Source: a virus
DNA length: 29,702 bases
Reading direction: 5' to 3' (one strand)
Virus record (IMG/VR): IMGVR_UViG_3300024262_000173
Location: 1 to 29,702 of that record
Shown here: piece after piece, positions 7,588-16,400 of the stretch
Position numbering within the stretch: the stretch's first letter is position 1
How the letters are laid out: the number at the start of each line of letters is the position of its first letter
The notes under the pieces: model-generated
Seen by the model: only the letters and a program-made list of their open reading frames with translations
The model's database searches: none
What the model was told of the DNA's origin: nothing
Program-made: the position numbers and the translations under genes

Positions 7588-8715
7588 ATGAATTCACAAG
7601 ATGATCCCATAGGGCAACAGCTAATTTCATTAGCAGAAGTTTCCGATGTAACGGACGCGAGCCGAAGCGGAAGATTCGTAGCTAAAATTAAAACGCTAGG
7701 AGGCAGGACACAAACTGTTAATTATGTAAGCCCTTATGCCTCCAAGGGGGTAGGAGCATTCGTTGGCATTCCACAGGTAGGGGTCCAGATTCTAGTCTGT
7801 CAACCCCACCCCGAAACATCCGAGTGGTACTACATGGGCTCTACTTTCGCCCCAGAGCCGCTAAATGTCATTGATGGTCAATTCACTACCCTAGCAACTC
7901 ATTACCCCCTAGAGAGAGCCGCGCCGCTCCTATACAGGGCTAGAGGCGTTCCTATGGGAGTCCAGTTCACAGGCCCAGAGGGGGGAGGCATCTCAGTAAC
8001 TACGGAATATAACCCCGATTTCATTAACAGTAAGACAGAAATCACATCCAATATAAATAAGAAAATCACCCTAAGCGATAGTCCAGCTATTGACGCTATT
8101 ATTCTAGACTCAGGCAATGGAAGTACTATAAAGATTAGTGATAATCCTCAAAAGGGTACTCTTCCCGCTAGATCTATTGAAGTACAGAGTGTTGGTCCTC
8201 AAAAATATATCAATTTAGAGTCTCAGACTGATATCTTGGTTAGAGATGGTAGAGAGCTTCAGCTTCTTAATAACTCAACAGGTATCAATGCTGCTGAGGA
8301 TGAGAAAGCTAAATCAGGAAATGTAAATATTCAGAGCAAGTTGAGAGATGTGAATGTATTCACTCAAGCTAAGGAAGGTAGAATATTTATTGAATGCTTA
8401 AATGTAAACGGAAACAATCAGGTTATTGAAATCCAAACGAATGGAGCAGACGGAGCGATTCGTATTAAGACAAATGGTAAAGTAGATATTCAAGCTAATA
8501 ACATTGGAATTAATGCAACAGGGAATATTGATATGAAAGCTGGTGGTGCAATTAATATTGATGCAGGGGGGGACCTAAGCTTGAGGAGCGGAGGAACTGT
8601 GTACTCAGACGGAAGCCCCGATATTAGGCTAAACGAGGGTGGCTCCAACTTTGCTGAACCAAATATTGGCAATACAGAAAGCGCATACGATAATAGTGGT
8701 ATCACTACATACTAA
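7588..8715 (+). CDS. Baseplate central spike (gp5/gpV-like), no lysozyme domain
   Basis: This 375-residue protein has the plan of a membrane-piercing spike. Residues about 10-95 form an OB-fold (RSGRFVAKIKTLGG, then VGAFVGIPQVGVQILVC and EWYYMGSTF), the part that sits on the hub. The C-terminal part is a run of about eight-residue beta-turn repeats, clear from about 288 to 350: GNIDMKAGGAINIDAGGDLS and similar, as in the intertwined triple beta-helix of T4 gp5. It therefore probably forms a trimer. There is no lysozyme domain between the OB-fold and the helix, unlike T4 gp5, and no His-x-His metal site at the tip. AGGAG precedes the ATG, which directly follows the hub stop. The G+C content of the first third seems higher than in neighbours. 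Confidence 0.85.
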   Translation: MNSQDDPIGQQLISLAEVSDVTDASRSGRFVAKIKTLGGRTQTVNYVSPYASKGVGAFVGIPQVGVQILVCQPHPETSEWYYMGSTFAPEPLNVIDGQFTTLATHYPLERAAPLLYRARGVPMGVQFTGPEGGGISVTTEYNPDFINSKTEITSNINKKITLSDSPAIDAIILDSGNGSTIKISDNPQKGTLPARSIEVQSVGPQKYINLESQTDILVRDGRELQLLNNSTGINAAEDEKAKSGNVNIQSKLRDVNVFTQAKEGRIFIECLNVNGNNQVIEIQTNGADGAIRIKTNGKVDIQANNIGINATGNIDMKAGGAINIDAGGDLSLRSGGTVYSDGSPDIRLNEGGSNFAEPNIGNTESAYDNSGITTY

Positions 8716-8724
8716 GAGGCGATT

Positions 8725-11427
8725 ATGACATCATTTGATCACGAAACATTTTTAAAAGTTAAAGGCGAAACTGGCACTGGAACCCTTGAGGCTATAGGTA
8801 TGTCTTATGGTCTGCCTAGCTGTATGTTAAATCTGGGTAAACAAGCCTTGAGCTTATTACCCTCAGGATTACTTAGCGATATACAGTCTAAGATCTTTGG
8901 CGGTAAATCAAAAGCTGAGGAAGTAACTAAAGGATTTTTTAAGAAGCTGGGTATGAATACAGGAGTCTATGAAGTTCTTACTGAGGGAGGACTTTGGGAG
9001 TGGTATTCTGACACCTCTTGGATGGGGATAGATAATGATGAGAGTCAAGAGGGTGATAATTTAGCAGGGCTCTTAGGTGCTATTGATTATGCAGTCGATG
9101 TAGGTGCGGGTCTATATCAAAACTATGAGGCTTTACAAGATATAATTGGTGGTGCCAAAGATTGTATAGAAAAGTGGAAGACTGTCCATGACTTCAGAGC
9201 GGGTGGTTCTGGCGATCAGAGAGCTACACTGCCACCAGAGGAACAGGCAGAACTGCTTGACTCCCTCTACGCTGGAGACAAGGCTGGGTTACAAAAGACT
9301 ACTGCGTTTACTTCCCGTTGCAATGATTCCTTGGACCTGATTAATACTATCCTTCGGGAAAGAGCAGCCGACCCTTCTCTAGAACCATGCTTTTTAGACT
9401 CTGCCGAGCTTGATCCATTCCTTAGTCAAACGAACTACAAAAGATGTGCCCCCGAAGATCCTGAAGTTGGACAAGAAGAGCAAGAAGTATTCAGACTTAC
9501 TTACGGACCTCCTGAGTCTTCTGACGGCCAATATGTATTAACTACAGACGGACTCTATTACGATTCTCAGACGGGCGGTTTGGATCCTGTGTTTCTAGCT
9601 ATTTCGGGAATAGTCCCTGTCGGGGATCAGTGGAAATATGATTACGATCCCAACCTGGGAGGTAAGGGCCAAGCGGTTTCTATCAAATCGCTAAACCAGT
9701 TTAGAGACAACATCTTTGATCCTGATAGGATTGATGATAGTATTGGACTTCAGGAATACTATAACGAGGACCACTTCCTTGCAGTGTTGAAACAGCAAAG
9801 AAACAAAATAACCTTTGATTTGTCTGCTGATTTACAAGGGTTTATTGACAGTGGGGAAGCTCTATCAGTAGTACAGAATCAAAGACAATTGATTATCTCT
9901 GAAGTTGCTAATCATAATAATAAGATAAATAGAAGAAAGAAACAAATTGAGGTTGCAGTAAAAGCACCTCAAATCTACGGAGATGCTATGGGACCACTAT
10001 TCCCCCCAGGAGAAGTACCCATTAACGATTTCTCCTACTTAGCTGATTATAACTTATCTGTAGACCTAGAAAGACAGAATGCTTTGATTTTCAAGCAAGC
10101 AGATGTTGTAGGTATAGTGCTACCCATTGATGTTAAGTTTGTAAAAACGAGTCAAAAACCTAGATCTATCGCTATTGATCATATAAATGTTCCCACAGTA
10201 GGAAGGGGAGCAATACTTTATTCTCCGTCATCCACAAACGCAGGAACTGTATTGTCCCTAACTGACCAAATTGTAAACAAAGACTTGTTTGCAATATATA
10301 ATTTCCTTGAGACTACCTTGGAATTACCATCTTCAATAAATTACCCTGTAACGAACTGCGCTACTGAAAATAGATATAATAATGCTCAGTTGGTAGGAGC
10401 ATCTAAAAGAACACTATTCGTATCAGGTCTGGGTATCCCATACTTTGGAGGTATTGTTAAAAACAAATCCACAGACCCTGCTGGAGCCTCAGGTTTAGGA
10501 TCATACGGGAAGCTACCCGACACCAAAGAGTTCCAGGACCTAACTTATTCGCCAAGTGGATTTACTATAGAATGCTGGGCTCATGTCCCTAACATTATGG
10601 ATGGGGGCGTTGGATGGCTTAGTTCTACAGCATCCTCACTAACTAAAGTTATTCTGGCTAATGAGAATGTTGGTTCTGCCTCAGGAGTATTAGCTGTGGA
10701 TCATACTGGGGCTGAACGAGATCTGGATTACTTGGAAAACAAAAGAGGGGAGAGCTTTGTCCGAGGAATGGTTTGTGGATTTACTAGAGATAGAAGAATC
10801 ACCCAAGCTTCCGCAGGATACAGTAATAATAATTATGATAACGATCCAGCATCCTCATTGAGTTTCTTCATAGCTCCAACTCAGGCTAGAGACTCCTCCT
10901 CTGCTTCTTGGATCAATAACGATGACTGTCAGGATTATGAAACCTTCTACAAAATGAAAGTGGATCTTTCGGCTACGGATTTTGGCAATGTGTCTTCGCA
11001 ATTTGTCCTTATTGATATAGCCTGTGACCCGAGGACGGATACTATTAAGCTGTTTGCTGATGGGTCATTAGTCGCCACCTCAGCTATATCAGCCGTATTC
11101 GGTGTAGATATAGGGATCCCACCGAGCTTACCATCCTTTAAGAAAGATAATAGCTTCCAGTACTCCTCAACTACGGTGGACGGACCTACAGTAATCAAAC
11201 AAGGACCGCTACTAAATACCCATTACACCCCCTGGATAGTTGGTGGTGGGTATACGGATGGTATGTATCAACATGGAAACTTCCTAGGGGGAGATCGTGG
11301 AGGAATAACCAGTGGTCTTCGTGGACACCTAGGAAGTTTGAAATTTTACGCTAGAGCCCTAGATAACTCTGAAGTTTCAAAGAACTATAAAGCCCAACAG
11401 GGCTTCTTCAAGAATATTAAGATTTAA
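8725..11427 (+). CDS. Large baseplate-associated protein with LamG-like lectin domain
   Basis: This is a 900-residue protein. The C-terminal 300 residues (about 590-895) look like a concanavalin-A/LamG jelly roll: SGFTIECWAHVP at 612-623, IKLFADGSLVATS near 774, and the closing GSLKFYARALDNSEVSKNY near 871-889. This last motif is the usual end of LamG-type domains, which bind glycans or proteins. The first 580 residues are not recognised. They include a helical stretch (residues about 370-420, with NQRQLIISEVANHNNKINRR) that may be a coiled coil, and an acidic, Gly/Pro-containing part around 240-300. The gene lies between spike and gp25, so the product probably belongs to the baseplate, with the lectin-like part facing the host. 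GAGG precedes the ATG. The stop overlaps the gp25 start as TAATG. Confidence 0.68.
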   Translation: MTSFDHETFLKVKGETGTGTLEAIGMSYGLPSCMLNLGKQALSLLPSGLLSDIQSKIFGGKSKAEEVTKGFFKKLGMNTGVYEVLTEGGLWEWYSDTSWMGIDNDESQEGDNLAGLLGAIDYAVDVGAGLYQNYEALQDIIGGAKDCIEKWKTVHDFRAGGSGDQRATLPPEEQAELLDSLYAGDKAGLQKTTAFTSRCNDSLDLINTILRERAADPSLEPCFLDSAELDPFLSQTNYKRCAPEDPEVGQEEQEVFRLTYGPPESSDGQYVLTTDGLYYDSQTGGLDPVFLAISGIVPVGDQWKYDYDPNLGGKGQAVSIKSLNQFRDNIFDPDRIDDSIGLQEYYNEDHFLAVLKQQRNKITFDLSADLQGFIDSGEALSVVQNQRQLIISEVANHNNKINRRKKQIEVAVKAPQIYGDAMGPLFPPGEVPINDFSYLADYNLSVDLERQNALIFKQADVVGIVLPIDVKFVKTSQKPRSIAIDHINVPTVGRGAILYSPSSTNAGTVLSLTDQIVNKDLFAIYNFLETTLELPSSINYPVTNCATENRYNNAQLVGASKRTLFVSGLGIPYFGGIVKNKSTDPAGASGLGSYGKLPDTKEFQDLTYSPSGFTIECWAHVPNIMDGGVGWLSSTASSLTKVILANENVGSASGVLAVDHTGAERDLDYLENKRGESFVRGMVCGFTRDRRITQASAGYSNNNYDNDPASSLSFFIAPTQARDSSSASWINNDDCQDYETFYKMKVDLSATDFGNVSSQFVLIDIACDPRTDTIKLFADGSLVATSAISAVFGVDIGIPPSLPSFKKDNSFQYSSTTVDGPTVIKQGPLLNTHYTPWIVGGGYTDGMYQHGNFLGGDRGGITSGLRGHLGSLKFYARALDNSEVSKNYKAQQGFFKNIKI

Positions 11428-11891
11428 TGGCTGCTAATCAAACAGTTTCGGTTTTTGGAAGAATATCTCCAAAGTATACTAAAGAGGGACCAACCTCTCA
11501 AAGGCATGAGGTTTATGGATTATCCTTCCCCTTAGGATCTACTCCAGCAGGAGGATACTTTTCTAGGAGATCAGGGATTCATACGATAAGAAATTCTGTT
11601 AAGCAGCTTTTATTAACAGAGCGAGGGGAAAGAGTTATGCTTCCTAACTTTGGATGCAATCTAAGAAAATATCTTTTCCAACCTCTAAGCCAATCCATCT
11701 TTGAATCAATTAAAAAAGAGATCCAATATTCCTTTGAGAATTATATTGTTGGAGCCAAAATTGTAAAAGTATCTGTATTCCCTTTTGGACCAACAGGACC
11801 AGCAGGAGGAAATTCCCTTAAAGTGATTTTGTCTTTAGGCTTGAATACCGATGATTTAGAAATATTTGATGTTGAGGTAAACATATCATGA
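11427..11891 (+). CDS. Baseplate wedge protein gp25-like
   Basis: This 154-residue protein is a clear member of the gp25/GPW family, the most conserved wedge component of contractile injection systems. The core is HTIRNSVKQLLLTERGERVM followed by LPNFGCNLRKYLFQPL; T64-E65-R66-G67-E68-R69 and the NFGCNLR turn are the hallmarks. In T4, gp25 binds gp6 and gp53 and starts sheath assembly. An extension of about 45 residues precedes the core (Pro/Gly-rich). No strong Shine-Dalgarno sequence is present. The ATG overlaps the upstream stop as TAATG, and the end overlaps the gp6-like start as ATGA, so the three genes are probably translated together. Confidence 0.94.
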   Translation: MAANQTVSVFGRISPKYTKEGPTSQRHEVYGLSFPLGSTPAGGYFSRRSGIHTIRNSVKQLLLTERGERVMLPNFGCNLRKYLFQPLSQSIFESIKKEIQYSFENYIVGAKIVKVSVFPFGPTGPAGGNSLKVILSLGLNTDDLEIFDVEVNIS

Positions 11892-13474
11892 ACTTTTCAG
11901 GAACCATAGCATCAGACTTTATGAAGTTAGCAAATATCCCTGTTAGTAAGAGACCTTCACTTATTAACTTTGCTGCTACTGATTTTATCACTCTTCGCAA
12001 TTCCTTGATTGACTATGCTAAGGCAGTCTATCCAAGAGACTATACTGGCTTTGTAGAATCTGATTTAGGAATGATGTTCTTAGAGCTTGTGGCTTATATG
12101 GGATCTGTTATGTCCATGAAAGCTGATATGCTTGCTAACGAGAACTTCTTAGCTACCGCAACACAACGAGCTAGTGTTAAAAAGCTTTTAGAATTAGTTG
12201 GGGTTCAAATGAAAGGACCCCTTTCTTCTGCCGCTGATGTCAAAATTACTTCTCCTGTAGAGGTAACTGGAAATATCACTATCGCAGCAGCCGATAGAAC
12301 TATAGAAACTACCTCCCCTGAAGATGGAGGAGTTCTAACTTATACACTATACAAAGTTGTTAATGGAGTTGTTGATACAATCAACACTGGAGGTAACATC
12401 ATACTTTATCCTGTTGAAGGCCAAGGAACACCAGTAACAATATTTGAAAATGTAGTTATACAAGAGGGAACGCTTGTAAAGGATTCAGGAAGTTTCGCAG
12501 CTACCGAAGCTGTTAAGACTATTAAGCTTACACAAGGATCTATTGTAGAGGGTAGCATTCAGGTATATACTACTGGCCCCGACCCTACCAAGAATGGAGC
12601 CTTTGTTGAAGTGCCTAATGTATTCTTCGCCTCAGGAGCATCAGATAAGATTTTTGAAGTGCTTTACGATGATAATTATACAGCTACAGTAGTCTTTGGA
12701 GACGGCAGTGTTGGCGTTTCCCCAGACGATACCTCTAACTACGAAGTTTTCTATAGAGTGGGTGGGGGAACCCGTGGGAATATTGGGAAGGACATCATTA
12801 ATAATACTATTCCTGGTACAATCAATACACTTGCCAATTCATTAGCTATAACAAATACCTCAAAAGCTACAGGAGGTGCAGACGCTGAAACTTTAGAACA
12901 TGCTAAACGCTACGCCCCACTAACCTTTAGAAGACAGGATCGCTTAGTAACCTTAGAAGATTACTCAGTATTTGCTAATACCTTTATTAGCACTTTTGGT
13001 ACGATTGGAAAGGCTACTGCTGCTACACGCCAAGCATACTCCTCCGCTAATGTAATTGACATTTATGTATTAGAGAAAGCTTCAGACATGCAACTACAAC
13101 GAGCTACTACAAACTTCAAAACTCAATTACTAACTGCTATAAGTAAAAAGAGGATGGCAACAGACGATGTGGTTATTGTGGATGGTCTTATTAGAACACT
13201 AGACCTAGTTACAACAATTCGAATTGATAGAGAAGATGAGAAGAACCAGGACCAGATCAAAGCGAAAGTTAGAGATAAAATCATGAGCTACATGAATGTG
13301 GATAATCGTGATTTTGGACAGGATTTCATTGTATCTGAACTGAACAGACAAATCTTTGAAGTGGATGAGGTTAGAATTTCTACAGTAGATAATATAGAAG
13401 GGAGCCTTACGATTGATTTCAATGAGATTATTCAGTTGAATAATTTAACAATTAATGTATCCTTAATAGACTAA
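11888..13474 (+). CDS. Baseplate wedge protein gp6-like (baseplate J family)
   Basis: This 528-residue protein belongs to the gp6/baseplate-J family. Typical elements are the N-terminal FAATDFITLRNSLIDYAKAV, then a segment like DLGMMFLELVAYMGSVMSMK and NENFLATATQRASVKKLLEL. A beta-rich middle follows, with FGDGSVGVSP and YRVGGGTRGNIG, and then RRQDRLVTLEDYSVFANTF, the usual entry to the C-terminal domain. In T4, gp6 forms the inner ring that ties wedges together and drives the change from the high-energy to the contracted baseplate. T4 gp6 has 660 residues, so this one is somewhat shorter. The ATG lies in an ATGA overlap with the gp25-like gene and has GAGGT upstream. The stop overlaps the next gene as TAATG. 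Confidence 0.94.
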   Translation: MNFSGTIASDFMKLANIPVSKRPSLINFAATDFITLRNSLIDYAKAVYPRDYTGFVESDLGMMFLELVAYMGSVMSMKADMLANENFLATATQRASVKKLLELVGVQMKGPLSSAADVKITSPVEVTGNITIAAADRTIETTSPEDGGVLTYTLYKVVNGVVDTINTGGNIILYPVEGQGTPVTIFENVVIQEGTLVKDSGSFAATEAVKTIKLTQGSIVEGSIQVYTTGPDPTKNGAFVEVPNVFFASGASDKIFEVLYDDNYTATVVFGDGSVGVSPDDTSNYEVFYRVGGGTRGNIGKDIINNTIPGTINTLANSLAITNTSKATGGADAETLEHAKRYAPLTFRRQDRLVTLEDYSVFANTFISTFGTIGKATAATRQAYSSANVIDIYVLEKASDMQLQRATTNFKTQLLTAISKKRMATDDVVIVDGLIRTLDLVTTIRIDREDEKNQDQIKAKVRDKIMSYMNVDNRDFGQDFIVSELNRQIFEVDEVRISTVDNIEGSLTIDFNEIIQLNNLTINVSLID

Positions 13475-16400
13475 TGGGAGATAGCAAATATACACCAAAT
13501 CCTAGAAAATACTACAAGACAAACTTTGTAGATCTAGTGGAGCTTATCACCCCCGAGGTGTATAAGATGGAGGATTTATATTTAAGTGGCACTGAAGTAA
13601 ACCCCCTCTCTCAAGTAATCAACGCTCATATAAATGTAGCTGCCAACATCTCTAATGTTATATCCCTGTCAGGAGTGGCTAACAGCCAAACAAGTGCTTT
13701 AGATAGTATTGATGGAATAGCCCAGTATTTTGTAAAGCAAAATAAATTAACTAATATTAATCCCTTCTTATTTGAAAGTAAGATCATGCTTCCCCTGGGT
13801 ACTAGTTTAGCAGATTATGATACAAGTGGGGAGTTTTTTACCTACCTGTCTGGGACACTACTCCCAATGATTATACCTGCGTCCACTACTCAGGTGGATC
13901 CGCTTCAAGCTAATATAACAACGCTATCGGCGTTAACAGGGGATTCGAATACTAGTAGCGTCCATAACTATTTAGTGGATACTTTGGGTTGGATGTATTT
14001 TTTGAATACTTCTGCTGATGGAGGGTTAGATTATTCCCCATCTAGCTATGTCCTCAATTCTTTAAATTCTCTATACATGGGGACTACCCTAGAGACTATT
14101 GATGGAATTAAAGGATTAACTGAGTACTTATGGAGAAACAATGAGACTTGTTCGTTCGGTTCATATATACCTGACGGTTTCGCTTCGGGTATAGCAGACG
14201 GAATTACAGAATCTAGTGCGGGGGTTCTACCGACATATACTAGCGGAACACAAAGGCTTGATGCTCTCAAAACCTTAATGGAGGTAGTTTACTCCCCCCT
14301 CTATATTGACGAGCAAGACTATACTGTTAAATCAGCATTCGATAATTATATTGATGCCTCTATGAAATTAGATAATAGAGTATCTAATGGACCTCATAGA
14401 AAATTTACTAATATTATGGGGTATGAGTTTGCTGACCTCAATGACCAAGTTGAAAATATTGGTTTAATTTATGATATTGATAATGTTAAGGGTGAACATC
14501 TTCAATACATAGCAGACCTTATTGGATTTAAACTTCGTGGTAGCTCTGCTTCGAAGTGGAGACACCAATTACGGTTAGCCCTTGATCTTTATAAGAAATC
14601 AGGAACTTTAGAATCTATTCAAGTAGCCATCAATACATTAATAGTTGATTCCGTATTCGATGTTTCTGGTAGAGTCCAAGAGTTATGGGAGTCCTACCTA
14701 CCTCAGTTGATTTGGTATGCCCTAGGGACGGAATCCCCCTTATTTAGAGATCTAAATACTTGGACCCCTGGGCTGGCTAATCAAGCGGGAGTATTTTCGT
14801 ACAGTACTAGTAGTCTAGAAGACAATATCAAGATGGTTACGGATAGTATTCTTCTAGATATGTACAAAGCGTTTCCTGATAATTTCTTATTCCATGGAAA
14901 TAAATTCCCTGTACCCCAGTTTGCGGAACTCGATATTAATGGATGCACTACAAAACGATATACCATTATTAATGAGCCAGGAATGAAGCCGTTCCATATG
15001 CACTCTATAGACAGTAATGGATATCAAGCATACAAACAGGATGCGAAACTGTTTGGAGAGAGTAAAGCTTTTGATGCTGCGACAGGGTTCGGTGCGTTAG
15101 GTTCTGGTGTATACATGGCGGGGGAAGAACACCTAACTACTGGAGAAAGACCGCTATACCTTAAGCCTGAAGGAGATCTTAATTTCTTGTTTAGTTATAG
15201 AGGTAAACAGAATTTTGGGATGCCTCCGTTTGAGGAAGTAAAATACTATAGAGACTCTTCTATTACTGCTGATATGGTTAATTTCTTAGTAGAGAGGTTG
15301 AAATGCTTTATGGTAAAGGATTCCTTTGCTGATGAGGTTGGTAATTATATTCTTAGTAGTGCGGTAACGGATGAATCAGATCTTGGTGCTTTAAATGAGA
15401 TGCTGATGTTCTTTAGTTCAGTTCAGATTCCATCGAACTTTAACGATGTGATGCTTAGTATTTCGGACTACGAAAAGAACCTGCTCCCTCTGTGGAATGG
15501 AAAATCCTCACACCTATTCATCAACTTTAAAGATACTGATTTCGATTTTTCTAAAACTACATTAGAAGGTGATGGAAAGTATGCTTTGTATGAAGCAGCT
15601 AGAGTAGCAAAAGAATTTTCTCCTGCTCATGCTATTACTAGAGTAAATCTAACTGCTAGTGCAGAAGATGATTTTTCTACATCAAGTGCTAATTGGGAAT
15701 ACTTAGGCTTTGATAAGGATGATAATAGAGCTTCCTATACTTCAGCCTCTGTTCTAGGAAACTTTGAGATTAGTGGAGCAGCTATGGGGTTAGTAGCTCC
15801 AGGCAACTCTGATGGAAGAGGGGGACTGAATACTTTCAAACGAGACGCTGTAGATAGAATTACGGATGCCCTTGAATCAACTACTACTGCTACCTTTGCT
15901 CCTAGACGAGCATTAAGAAGGCGTAACTTTAAGTATACTCTTCCCAAAGAGGGATACTACGATAGGACTGGGTTTAATGGTCCTGTGAATTGGGACGCTT
16001 CTGCTCAAGAAAACTCTATGCCTTCTTCTTTAGGAGAACTTACCTTAGGGTATGTGGCTTCAGCAGCAGCGTTCTATCCCGTAGTTGATCCTATTAATCC
16101 ATCAGGCGTTTGGCATGAGTGTGAGAAGCTTGATTCTTCCCGTCAATTCTCTGGAGTTTATACTAGCGCAACTTATCCCTATAGAGGATTAACTCCCCTC
16201 GGATCAAATAACAAGATGCCAGAAGAGGAATCAGCCACAGCTAGGTATGTGGATAGAGGTCAAGTTCCTGAATTATATAATACTATGCATCAGCTTTTTG
16301 AAGCTAAGGCATACGATTACGCTAATGAGCAGATTAATCTAAATACCTCTCCTTACGATGCAGACGCTTATTGGAAGAACAATAGACAAAGCTTTGCTAA

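Noticed and set aside
15735-15947. Minus-strand open frames inside the large plus-strand genes (also near 2873, 14046, 17533, 21318, 25246)
   Set aside because: All are short, lie wholly within long plus-strand genes with clear protein patterns, and have no credible start signals or recognisable products.
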